From Patescibacteria group bacterium (GTDB lineage Bacteria; Patescibacteriota; Minisyncoccia; Phycocordibacterales; UBA2100): a stretch of 17,367 nucleotides of DNA. A program made the translations under genes and the position numbers. Where the stretch lies: positions 1 to 17,367 of the forward strand of contig WFZM01000044.1 in NCBI GenBank assembly GCA_015489565.1, read 5' to 3'. Under the pieces are notes generated by a model, which did not search any database, was not told the DNA's origin, and saw only the letters and a list, made by a program, of their open reading frames with translations. This document shows, in pieces, positions 1 through 4,643 of the stretch (within the stretch, counting starts at the first letter, position 1; every line of letters starts with the position of its first letter).

Positions 1-69
1 CTTGAACCCACATGCGCTTGCGCGCGCCGCATTTCGAGTGCGGTCCGTTACCAATTCCGGCAACCCTCC
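1..69 (-). tRNA. tRNA-Ser (anticodon CGA), 3' end cut by window edge
   Basis: On the minus strand the gene begins at 69 with acceptor GGAGGGT. A D arm (CCG/CGG) and an anticodon stem CCGCA/TGCGG follow, closing the loop CTCGAAA, so the anticodon is CGA (serine). The extra arm that follows (CGCGC AAG CGCA region) is long, as expected for tRNA-Ser. The T arm starts (TGGGTTCAAG) and the rest lies outside the window. Confidence 0.93.
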
Positions 70-154
70 TTATTAATTTTATCTCAAAGCAATTCTATAC
101 CATTATTAATTTTTTGCAATTTCTTGAAATTTTATGAAAAAATGATAATCTATG

Positions 155-178
155 CAAAGCTCTCTAGCTGGAGCTTTG
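155..178 (+). other. Hairpin in the tRNA-Glu 5' leader
   Basis: CAAAGCTC (155-162) pairs perfectly with GAGCTTTG (171-178) around an 8-base loop. It ends two bases before the mature tRNA 5' end, so it may be a 5' leader element near the RNase P cut. There is no T run, so it is not a convincing terminator. The role is inferred from position only. Confidence 0.45.
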
Positions 179-180
179 AA

Positions 181-252
181 GGTCCCATCGTCTATCGGTT
201 AGGACGCCAGGTTTTCATCCTGGAAAGCGGGGTTCGATTCCCCGTGGGACCG
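181..252 (+). tRNA. tRNA-Glu (anticodon UUC)
   Basis: Acceptor GGTCCCA pairs with TGGGACC (245-251). The D arm is GTCT/GGAC. Anticodon stem CCAGG/CCTGG closes the loop TTTTCAT, giving TTC (glutamate). T arm is CGGGG TTCGATT CCCCG. The discriminator is G252 and is followed by CAG, so the CCA end is not encoded and must be added by a CCA-adding enzyme. Confidence 0.96.
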
Positions 253-255
253 CAG

Positions 256-283
256 AAAACCCACACGATTAGTGTGGGTTTTT
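256..283 (+). terminator. Rho-independent terminator after tRNA-Glu
   Basis: AAAACCCACAC (256-266) pairs with GTGTGGGTTTTT (272-283) around a 5-base loop, with the T run continuing the stem. It starts four bases after the tRNA discriminator. The CCCACAC/GTGTGGG stem resembles cores of the palindromes at 2868-4210. Confidence 0.85.
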
Positions 284-365
284 AAGGTCCCACCTCAAAA
301 TCATATTTGTTGCGCTATTTAGTATTTGCCACGGAGCAAATTTTCTATTCTGCTCAAATATACTT

Positions 366-394
366 TTGTCAAAGTCTTACTGCTTTGATATACT
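366..394 (+). promoter_or_regulatory. Sigma-70-type promoter upstream of the DUF4446-like gene
   Basis: TTGTCA (366-371), a 17-base spacer and TATACT (389-394). The expected start near 401 falls at a perfect 7-bp hairpin, CTTAGCA (399-405) with TGCTAAG (413-419). A second -10-like TATAAT lies at 445-450, 14 bases before the ATG at 465. Otherwise the gap 284-452 shows nothing recognisable. Confidence 0.55.
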
Positions 395-464
395 ACTGCT
401 TAGCAAGACAGATGCTAAGAGTAATAAAAATCCGGACTTGCTTTTATAATATTTGAAAATTATT

Positions 465-950
465 ATGGGATCAGTATTGCAAAATAATATAATTTATCTT
501 TCAAGTTTTAACTTCTTGTTATTGCTTACTTTACTGGCAGTGATTGCTTGGCTCGTTTTTCGTCTAAAGAAGTTTATGCAGGGCAAGAACGCTTCAAGTT
601 TGGAAGATAAAATAAATGAAATTCTTAAAGAAAACGAGCGCATAAAATCGGAAAACGAAGAACTAAAAAAACTGGCACTTGAAATACTTAAAAAAGATAA
701 AGAAAACTTAAAATCCATATCCACGGTCAAATTCAATCCATTTTCTCAGAGTGGTCATGGTAAGCAATCATTTGCCACCGCGATTTTGTCGGAAAAAGGT
801 CATGGTATAATTCTTTCCACATTGTCCGTAAGGGGGGAGACTCATGTCTTTCTAAAAGAAGTGGAGAATTTCAAGGCTGGAGCTTTAACTGAAGAGGAAG
901 CAGAAGCCCTAAGGCTGGCTATAGAAAAAATAGAAGGGAAAGCAAACTAA
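465..950 (+). CDS. DUF4446-like membrane-anchored coiled-coil protein
   Basis: Unknown function. Residues about 13-31 from the ATG at 465 form one hydrophobic helix, followed by basic residues, so the rest probably faces the cytoplasm. Residues about 40-80 are a charged coiled coil (repeating K/E/I/L). The C-terminal part has VKFNPF, a Gly/Ser-rich stretch, FATAILSEKGHGIILSTL and an acidic LTEEEAEALRLAI end, which match the DUF4446 pattern I know from Firmicutes and Patescibacteria. A TTG start at 453 is possible; I prefer ATG 465 because the TTG lies only two bases after a TATAAT box. It lies upstream of infB, but infB appears to have its own promoter at 964-992. I am fairly sure of the family and make no claim on function. 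Confidence 0.8.
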   Translation: MGSVLQNNIIYLSSFNFLLLLTLLAVIAWLVFRLKKFMQGKNASSLEDKINEILKENERIKSENEELKKLALEILKKDKENLKSISTVKFNPFSQSGHGKQSFATAILSEKGHGIILSTLSVRGETHVFLKEVENFKAGALTEEEAEALRLAIEKIEGKAN

Positions 951-963
951 AAAGATTCAAAAC

Positions 964-992
964 TTGCTTATTTAGCAAAAAGATTGTATACT
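964..992 (+). promoter_or_regulatory. Promoter of infB-rbfA
   Basis: TTGCTT (964-969), a 17-base spacer and TATACT (987-992). The transcript would start near 998-1000, about 50 bases before the infB ATG, inside the left arm of the inverted repeat at 994-1056. A second -10-like TAAAAT (1038-1043) lies five bases before the ATG and could give a leaderless message. Confidence 0.55.
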
Positions 993-993
993 T

Positions 994-1056
994 TCGCTCA
1001 TAAAAGTCGCTGGCGCGTCTTTTAAATTTGCCTAAAATAAAATCATTTATGAGCGA
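994..1056 (+). promoter_or_regulatory. Inverted repeat pairing infB leader with its start codon
   Basis: Eleven bases at 994-1004 (TCGCTCATAAA) are the exact reverse complement of 1046-1056 (TTTATGAGCGA). The right arm contains the ATG at 1049. In RNA the start codon would be locked in an 11-bp stem with a 41-base loop. The pairing is seen directly; a regulatory role is inferred. Confidence 0.45.
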
Positions 1057-2539
1057 CAAACTAATACAAAGAGCACCGGTTATATCAGTTATGGGACATG
1101 TGGACCATGGAAAGTCCGCTATTTTGGACTATATTCGCAAGACCAATGTGGTAGCTAAAGAGGCCGGAGGCATAACTCAGCATGTCTCAGCTTATGAAGT
1201 GGAGCACAACTACGAAGGTCAAGGCAGGAAAATAACATTTCTAGATACACCAGGACACGAGGCCTTCAGTGAAATCAGGCGCCGAGGTGCTTCTGTTGCC
1301 GATATTGCCATACTTGTAGTAGCGGCAGACGATGGTGTTAAAACACAGACTCTTGACGCTTTATCTGCCATCAAAGAAGCAAATATACCTTTTGTTGTGG
1401 CGATAAATAAAATAGACCTTCCCAATGCCAATGTGCAAAAAGTACAAGGAGAATTAATAGAAAACGAGGTCTACCTGGAAGGTATGGGAGGGGACGTACC
1501 CTGGGTCCAGGTATCCGCAAAGACCGGTGAAGGCATAGACTCTCTTCTTGACACTTTGCTTTTGTTGGCTGATTTGCAGGAGCTCAATGCGGATCCGAGT
1601 CTTCCTGCAGAAGGAGTTGTTATTGAATCTAAAAAAGAAGGCAGGCGAGGAATATCTGCCACTTTAATTATAAAATCAGGTACGCTTAAGTCCGGGGATT
1701 TTGTAGTTGCTGAGGATGCGTGGGCTCCTGTTAGGATTTTTGAAGATTTCATGGGTAACGCCATAAAAGAAGCCAGTTTCTCATCCCCTGTACAAATAGT
1801 CGGTTTTAATGAAATGCCGAAGGTAGGCGTGATGTTTAAAACTCTTAAGAGTAAAAAAGAGGCGGAAGCTATGGCCAAAGAGGCTAAAGAGGAAATCAAA
1901 GATTTGGAAAAAGCTCAGGCGGTATCCCGAAAAGATAAGTTTGCAGTACCGGTAATTGTTTGCGCAGATACGGTAGGCTCCAAGGAGGCTATTATATATG
2001 AGCTGGCAAAACTGGAGAATGAAAAATCTTACTTTAAGGTACTTTCCTCGTCAGTGGGAGATGTCAATAAAGATTTGACCGAGTTAGCATATACGGCAAA
2101 CGCTAAGATACTGGCCTTTAATGTTAAAACAGATGCGGCGGCAAGAGAATATGCCAGGCAGTATGCTGTGGATATAGAAAATTTCAACATAATTTATAAT
2201 TTGGCAGATTTTGCAAAGCTTTACCTGGAAGAGGCTTCTCCAAAAATAAAAGTGGAAGAAGAAGTGGGTACCGCAAAAATAATCAAGATTTTCAGTGAGA
2301 GCAAGAAGGGTTATGTCCTGGGAGGCAAAGTTAAATCCGGAAAGATGCAACTTGGCTCAAAAGTAAAAGTGTTGCGTCGAGATATGGAAATAGGTCAAGC
2401 CAGAATAAAAACTTTACAAAGCAACAAGCAGGACAAAGAGCAGGTTCTGGAAGGTGAAATGTACGGTGCTATGCTTGAGAGTAGTGTACCTCTTGCCGAG
2501 GGTGACACGCTTGTAGTACTTGAGGAAGTAGAAAAGTAA
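1049..2539 (+). CDS. infB: Translation initiation factor IF-2 (short form)
   Basis: IF2 is the GTPase that places initiator fMet-tRNA on the 30S subunit and promotes subunit joining. From the ATG at 1049 (496 residues) all GTP-binding motifs are present: G1 GHVDHGKS (16-23), G2 GGITQH, G3 DTPGHE, G4 NKID and G5 SAKTG. Domains II, III, C1 and C2 follow. Typical bacterial IF2 is about 700-900 residues; the N-terminal ribosome-binding region is absent and the protein starts almost at the G domain. In C2, where many bacteria have an AGC motif in the fMet-tRNA pocket, this protein reads LGGKV, so the conserved Cys is replaced. An upstream TTG at 1028 could add seven residues; ATG 1049 is preferred. 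The stop is one base before the rbfA ATG, which suggests coupled translation. Confidence 0.95.
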   Translation: MSDKLIQRAPVISVMGHVDHGKSAILDYIRKTNVVAKEAGGITQHVSAYEVEHNYEGQGRKITFLDTPGHEAFSEIRRRGASVADIAILVVAADDGVKTQTLDALSAIKEANIPFVVAINKIDLPNANVQKVQGELIENEVYLEGMGGDVPWVQVSAKTGEGIDSLLDTLLLLADLQELNADPSLPAEGVVIESKKEGRRGISATLIIKSGTLKSGDFVVAEDAWAPVRIFEDFMGNAIKEASFSSPVQIVGFNEMPKVGVMFKTLKSKKEAEAMAKEAKEEIKDLEKAQAVSRKDKFAVPVIVCADTVGSKEAIIYELAKLENEKSYFKVLSSSVGDVNKDLTELAYTANAKILAFNVKTDAAAREYARQYAVDIENFNIIYNLADFAKLYLEEASPKIKVEEEVGTAKIIKIFSESKKGYVLGGKVKSGKMQLGSKVKVLRRDMEIGQARIKTLQSNKQDKEQVLEGEMYGAMLESSVPLAEGDTLVVLEEVEK

Positions 2540-2540
2540 T

Positions 2541-2867
2541 ATGCGTGGAGACAGAAAAAAAAGAGTGGCGGAGCAAATACAACAAATAGCCGCTGAGTTT
2601 TTTAAAGAGAATGCCAGTCGTACAGCACTTTTGACGGTAACTCGTGCTTCTGTGTCTCCGGATTTTAAAAACGCGACCATTTATTTTACTGTTTTACCGG
2701 AGGATAAAGAAAATGCGGCGCTTGGCTTCGCCAAGCGCCGCGGCTCAGACCTACGTAAATACGCAAAGGAGCAATTGAGTCTAAGAAATATTCCATTCTT
2801 TGATTTTAAGATAGACAGGGGAGAGAAAAATTTCTACAAAATAGTGGAAGATTTAAGCAAGGAGTAA
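2541..2867 (+). CDS. rbfA: Ribosome-binding factor A
   Basis: RbfA binds the maturing 30S subunit near the 5' helix of 16S rRNA and is needed for late assembly and cold growth. The 108-residue product has the family layout: basic start MRGDRKKRVAEQIQQIAAEFF, a middle strand VTRASVSPDFKNATIYFTVL (the conserved SPDF-like turn), a basic helix KRRGSDLRKYAKEQLSLR and a final strand IPFFDFKID. It follows infB by one base, the classic infB-rbfA pair. Its coding sequence contains a perfect 12-bp inverted repeat with a TTC loop (2715-2741), GC-rich against the local background, encoding AALGFAKRRG. The reading frame stays open through it. Confidence 0.93.
   Translation: MRGDRKKRVAEQIQQIAAEFFKENASRTALLTVTRASVSPDFKNATIYFTVLPEDKENAALGFAKRRGSDLRKYAKEQLSLRNIPFFDFKIDRGEKNFYKIVEDLSKE
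2715..2741 (+). repeat. Perfect hairpin inside rbfA
   Basis: GCGGCGCTTGGC (2715-2726) and GCCAAGCGCCGC (2730-2741) are exact reverse complements around a TTC loop. Its style matches terminators at 5702, 10004, 10747 and 13377 (long exact stem, 3-base loop), but no T run follows and it sits mid-gene. Confidence 0.7.
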
Positions 2868-2884
2868 ATCATGCAAGCTGTTTA

Positions 2885-2990
2885 CTGCCGCTTAGGCTTC
2901 GCGCGCAAAGCTCTTCTAGTCCTCTCTCCATCAAGAAATACTAAAACTCACACAGATTTACTGTGTGAGCTAAGTATTTTTATGTGCCGG
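2885..2990 (-). repeat. tRNA-end palindromic repeat, copy A
   Basis: Read on the minus strand from 2990 this matches the plus strand from about 3999 to 4087 (copy B), which follows tRNA-Leu(UAG). Shared parts: CCGGCACATA, AAATACTTAG, then a stem-loop, then TTTTAGT, TTTCTTGA, GGAGAGAGG and TGCGCGC-AAGCC, with roughly one change in five. The central stem differs: CTCACACAG/CTGTGTGAG (2947-2955/2961-2969) here, ACCCCAAAG/CTTTGGGGT in copy B. Each pairs perfectly, so pairing is kept while sequence is not. AGTCCTCTCTCC (2919-2930) equals part of the tRNA-Leu(UAG) 3' end. The copy starts 17 bases after the rbfA stop and can act as a terminator (TTTTAGTATTT on minus; CTAAGTATTTTTA on plus). Confidence 0.75.
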
Positions 2991-2992
2991 CA

Positions 2993-3080
2993 TGCCGGCT
3001 ATACTTTAAAAGTGTCTTTACGCGAAGCGGCCACCACACTGCTAGCAGTGTAGTGGTAACGCTTAAAAAGTATGCCGGGA
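2993..3080. repeat. Imperfect palindrome C
   Basis: The core 3031-3056 is a 26-base palindrome with one mismatched pair, centred on CTAG. Outside it, GCCGGCTATACTTTAAAAG on the left is echoed in reverse complement by CTTAAAAAGTATGCCGGG on the right, with about 14 extra bases on the left. Its ends carry CCGG sequences like the tRNA-Leu acceptor, and it abuts copy A at TGCCGGCATGCCGG. No gene is seen here. Confidence 0.6.
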
Positions 3081-3088
3081 GCGGGACT
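3073..3088 (-). repeat. Partial copy of the tRNA-Leu(UAA) 3' end
   Basis: TGCCGGGAGCGGGACT is identical over 16 bases, in the same orientation, to 3295-3310, the antisense of the T arm and acceptor of tRNA-Leu(UAA). Only the tRNA end is present; the rest of the tRNA is missing. The two copies flank 206 bases of palindromic DNA. This layout resembles attL/attR left by integration at a tRNA 3' end, but no integrase is present. Confidence 0.75.
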
Positions 3089-3266
3089 TGGCGTCAAACT
3101 CTAAACTCACTCTTCGTGCTCACGCACTCGGTTTCGCTAAGAGTTTCCTACCCGGGCTCGTCTGTCGTACTCATGCCACACCGCTTGCGGTGTGGCATTG
3201 CGTGCGACATAGACTCGCCTTTCGAGTCCCAACGAAAAACTCAGCAGTGAGCTTTTCTCTCCCGGC
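3074..3266. repeat. Long imperfect palindrome D
   Basis: The exact core GCCACACCGC TT GCGGTGTGGC lies at 3175-3196. The flanks continue the symmetry imperfectly: GGCTCGTCTG..TCGTAC on the left mirrors GTGCGACATAGACTCGCC on the right. The outer ends are GCCGGGAG (3074) and CTCCCGGC (3259-3266). A smaller hairpin GACTCG/CGAGTC lies in the right arm. Open frames across it have no credible start or protein family. I read the 427-base stretch 2868-3294 as repeat DNA without genes. Confidence 0.5.
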
Positions 3267-3294
3267 CACTGCACTACAGCTTCGCTTTTGTTTG

Positions 3295-3376
3295 TGCCGG
3301 GAGCGGGACTCGAACCCGCACGGGCTATGCCCCGGAGATTTTAAGTCTCCTATGTCTACCATTCCATCACCCCGGC
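3295..3376 (-). tRNA. tRNA-Leu (anticodon UAA)
   Basis: On the minus strand, acceptor GCCGGGG (from 3376) pairs with TCCCGGC, with discriminator A at 3295. Anticodon stem GGAGA/TCTCC closes the loop CTTAAAA, giving TAA (leucine). A variable arm GGGCATAGCCC is present, as expected for tRNA-Leu. T arm is GCGGG TTCGAGT CCCGC. The next bases are CAA, so CCA is not encoded. Two further copies of its 3' end lie at 3073-3088 and 4194-4210. Confidence 0.96.
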
Positions 3377-3397
3377 TTTTGAATTGCAACTTGCAAT

Positions 3398-3425
3398 AGC
3401 ATACAATATTTTAAACAAAAATCAA
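3398..3425 (-). promoter_or_regulatory. Probable promoter of tRNA-Leu(UAA)
   Basis: On the minus strand TTGATT (3425-3420), a 16-base spacer and TATGCT (3403-3398). The expected start is about 15-20 bases before the tRNA 5' end. The -10 match is only partial. Confidence 0.35.
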
Positions 3426-3450
3426 AGCTTTAATTTTTTGAAAATTAGTA

Positions 3451-3456
3451 TATAAT
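3451..3456 (+). promoter_or_regulatory. Possible -10 box for the tRNA-Cys transcript
   Basis: TATAAT at 3451-3456 preceded by A/T-rich DNA with no clear -35. A start near 3463-3466 would put a folded leader of about 107 bases before tRNA-Cys. Confidence 0.4.
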
Positions 3457-3467
3457 CAAGCAGGTTC

Positions 3468-3564
3468 TGTACAAGAATGAGCTTGGAGCTGAGTTCTAAA
3501 GACGGCAGATTGGGTCTGCATAAAAAATACTTTGCGCCAAGCCTTTTGAAAAATTATTTGTACA
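3468..3564 (+). ncRNA. Candidate structured leader RNA before tRNA-Cys
   Basis: Three nested exact pairings fill this stretch: TGTACAA (3468-3474) with TTGTACA (3558-3564), GCTTGG (3481-3486) with CCAAGC (3537-3542), and GCAGA (3505-3509) with TCTGC (3515-3519). It begins just after a TATAAT box and ends eight bases before the tRNA. It matches no RNA family I recognise. It could be a processed leader, a small RNA or chance. Confidence 0.3.
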
Positions 3565-3572
3565 AACAGCAC

Positions 3573-3644
3573 GGCTCGGTGGCGAAGTGGTAACGCTGCG
3601 GTCTGCAAAACCGCCATGCGCGGGTTCGATTCCCGCCCGAGCCT
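3573..3644 (+). tRNA. tRNA-Cys (anticodon GCA)
   Basis: Acceptor GGCTCGG pairs with CCGAGCC (3637-3643). The discriminator is T3644, the base typical of tRNA-Cys. Anticodon stem GCGGT/ACCGC closes the loop CTGCAAA, giving GCA. T arm is GCGGG TTCGATT CCCGC. CAA follows, so CCA is not encoded. Confidence 0.96.
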
Positions 3645-3701
3645 CAATAACTGTAAATGCTAACAAGAAGCCATATTCAATTCTTGACAGAGTTTTGGCG
3701 A

Positions 3702-3722
3702 GGGAGAAAAGCTCGCTGCTGA
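3702..3722 (+). repeat. Short dispersed repeat shared with palindrome D
   Basis: GAGAAAAGCTCGCTGCTGA (3704-3722) matches the minus strand at 3259-3241 at 18 of 19 positions. Here it also forms a small hairpin, GCGAG with CTCGC, followed by TGCTGATCTTTTT, which could act as a weak terminator after tRNA-Cys. Confidence 0.5.
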
Positions 3723-3744
3723 TCTTTTTGTCTATATTTAAAAT

Positions 3745-3772
3745 TTGATTTCTTCTTTTTTTCTGTTACAAT
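3745..3772 (+). promoter_or_regulatory. Promoter of tRNA-Lys
   Basis: TTGATT (3745-3750), a 16-base spacer and TACAAT (3767-3772). The expected start near 3779 is about 20 bases before the tRNA. Confidence 0.5.
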
Positions 3773-3799
3773 TTCGCAAGTTGCAGTTGCAGACTGGGT

Positions 3800-3872
3800 C
3801 CGCCCATAGCTCAGCTGGTAGAGCAGCGGGCTCTTAACCCGTGTGTCCCAGGTTCGAATCCTGGTGGGCGGA
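3800..3872 (+). tRNA. tRNA-Lys (anticodon CUU)
   Basis: Acceptor CCGCCCA pairs with TGGGCGG (3865-3871), discriminator A3872. The D arm is GCTC/GAGC. Anticodon stem GCGGG/CCCGT closes the loop CTCTTAA, giving CTT (lysine). T arm is CCAGG TTCGAAT CCTGG. CCG follows, so CCA is not fully encoded. The C1-G72 first pair is unusual for a lysine tRNA. Confidence 0.94.
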
Positions 3873-3921
3873 CCGTGTCTGCCAACTGTAACAAAATTAG
3901 CTCTTTGTAAATTAAACTTAT

Positions 3922-4004
3922 GCCGGAGTGGCGGAATTGGCAGACGCGCTTGGCTTAGGACCAAGTGGGATTTTCCCGTGGAGGTTCAAGTCCTCTCTCC
4001 GGCA
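3922..4004 (+). tRNA. tRNA-Leu (anticodon UAG)
   Basis: Acceptor GCCGGAG pairs with CTCCGGC (3997-4003), discriminator A4004. Anticodon stem CTTGG/CCAAG closes the loop CTTAGGA, giving TAG (leucine). The long variable arm TGGGATTTTCCCG is present. CAT follows, so CCA is not encoded. Its T arm and acceptor are also the left arm of the palindrome at 3985-4075. Confidence 0.96.
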
Positions 4005-4090
4005 CATAGAAATACTTAGACCCCAAAGCAAACACTTTGGGGTTTTAGTGTTTCTTGACGGAGAGAGGGCTTGAAAAGGACTGCGCGCAA
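3985..4090 (+). repeat. tRNA-end palindromic repeat, copy B
   Basis: Starting inside the T arm of tRNA-Leu(UAG), TTCAAGTCCTCTCTCCGGCA is echoed in reverse complement downstream as TGACGGAGAGAGGGCTTGAA (to 4075). Between them AGAAA-ACT on the left mirrors AGT-TTTCT on the right. The centre is an exact 9-bp stem ACCCCAAAG (4020-4028) / CTTTGGGGT (4035-4043). Arms of about 40 bases match almost throughout. It can serve as a terminator (GGGGTTTTAGTGTTT), but its symmetry reaches back into the tRNA. Copy A (2885-2990, minus) is a relative with a different central stem. Confidence 0.8.
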
Positions 4091-4210
4091 AGCCCGCCAC
4101 ACCATAAACAGTGTGGCGAAAGCACCAACCGAGTCTACTAGTTTTTGGTGAGCCGGATCATAAAGTACGAACGGCAAACTTAGCACTGGTAGGCGAGTCC
4201 CGCTCCCGGC
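4091..4210. repeat. Palindromic segment E ending in a tRNA-Leu(UAA) tail copy
   Basis: It contains CGCCACAC (4095-4102) pairing with GTGTGGCG (4111-4118), then CACCAA pairing with TTGGTG, and ends at 4194-4210 with CGAGTCCCGCTCCCGGC. Those 17 bases equal the 3' end of tRNA-Leu(UAA), here on the plus strand and without the rest of a tRNA. No gene is seen between 4005 and 4270 on either strand. Confidence 0.55.
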
Positions 4211-4221
4211 TCAAGCTAAAA

Positions 4222-4246
4222 TTGCAAAAGTCATTCACTTCTGCAA
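4222..4246 (-). terminator. Terminator of the small membrane protein gene
   Basis: On the minus strand TTGCAGAAG pairs with CTTTTGCAA with one mismatched pair around a 7-base loop, followed by TTTTAGC. It lies about 25 bases after the stop codon. Confidence 0.5.
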
Positions 4247-4270
4247 ATTAATTCTCGCTATTAATAATCC

Positions 4271-4465
4271 CTAGAGCATCTGTGTATAAATGGATATAAA
4301 TTTGGGGATATAAAATACCAGACCTATTGCGGGCAAAGCAACGGACGCGACGGTTAAGATTATAAACCACAAAAAATATTGGCGAGTTTGCTCGGTGATT
4401 TTCTCTATTTTTGCTAATTTTTCTTCTATATTTTTTATTTTTTCTTCCAGTTTATTTTTATCCAT
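4271..4465 (-). CDS. Small membrane protein with N-terminal coiled coil
   Basis: This 64-residue product has no function I can name. Residues 1-28 (MDKNKLEEKIKNIEEKLAKIEKITEQTR) form a charged heptad-like helix; residues about 30-56 are hydrophobic (one long or two short membrane segments with a central Pro). Short proteins with this layout recur in Patescibacteria, in my recollection. Support for being real: a TATAAT box at 4478-4473 (minus) seven bases before the ATG, a terminator after the stop, and clean codon use. It diverges from the HARE-HTH regulator gene. Confidence 0.7.
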   Translation of the reverse strand: MDKNKLEEKIKNIEEKLAKIEKITEQTRQYFLWFIILTVASVALPAIGLVFYIPKFISIYTQML

Positions 4466-4472
4466 GTTCGGT

Positions 4473-4478
4473 ATTATA
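4473..4478 (-). promoter_or_regulatory. -10 box of a leaderless-type promoter
   Basis: TATAAT on the minus strand (4478-4473), followed by seven bases and the ATG at 4465. The -35 region is weak. Confidence 0.5.
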
Positions 4479-4533
4479 GCAAATTTTTCCAGACTTTTTG
4501 AAAATATTTATTTTGAAAATTATGAGTAAATAC

Positions 4534-4608
4534 TTGACAAATATATAAAAATATTGTTAGATATCCACAATCTTCCCGTTTGACATTTGTGGTCTAACAT
4601 GATACAAA
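4534..4608 (+). promoter_or_regulatory. Tandem promoters and inverted repeat before the HARE-HTH gene
   Basis: P1: TTGACA (4534-4539), 17 bases, TTAGAT (4557-4562). P2: TTGACA (4580-4585), 17 bases, TACAAA (4603-4608) with an extended TGA before it. A third -10-like TAATAT (4631-4636) lies seven bases before the ATG. TTAGA..CCACAA (4557-4570) and TTGTGGTCTAA (4587-4597) form an inverted repeat that covers the P1 -10 and the P2 -35, a typical operator position. Confidence 0.5.
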
Positions 4609-4643
4609 TACGCTTGAGGACAGGTTAATTTAATATTCAAAGT

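Noticed and set aside
286..293. GGTCCCAC after the tRNA-Glu terminator, a copy of the tRNA 5' acceptor
   Set aside because: Only eight bases long; too short to separate from chance.
2871..3250. Open frames 2871-3053 and 2984-3250, the first sharing a peptide LSPSRNTKT with a frame at 3918-4100
   Set aside because: The shared peptide comes from the palindromic repeat copies A and B; DNA pairing is kept while codons are not, so this is a repeat and not a protein family.
3088..3399. Open frames over the tRNA-Leu(UAA) region (plus 3088-3399, minus 3171-3389)
   Set aside because: They read through tRNA and palindromic DNA. The peptide with ERDSNPHG and GDFKSP is the well-known false product of antisense tRNA genes.
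3456..4100. Minus-strand open frames with GRESNPR, RIRTWDTRVKSP and REDLNLHGKIP
   Set aside because: These are antisense readings of tRNA-Cys, tRNA-Lys and tRNA-Leu(UAG), not genes.
2868..4220. CRISPR array or insertion sequence in the repeat-rich tRNA region
   Set aside because: Repeats are not regularly spaced, spacers are absent, and no transposase or Cas gene is seen.
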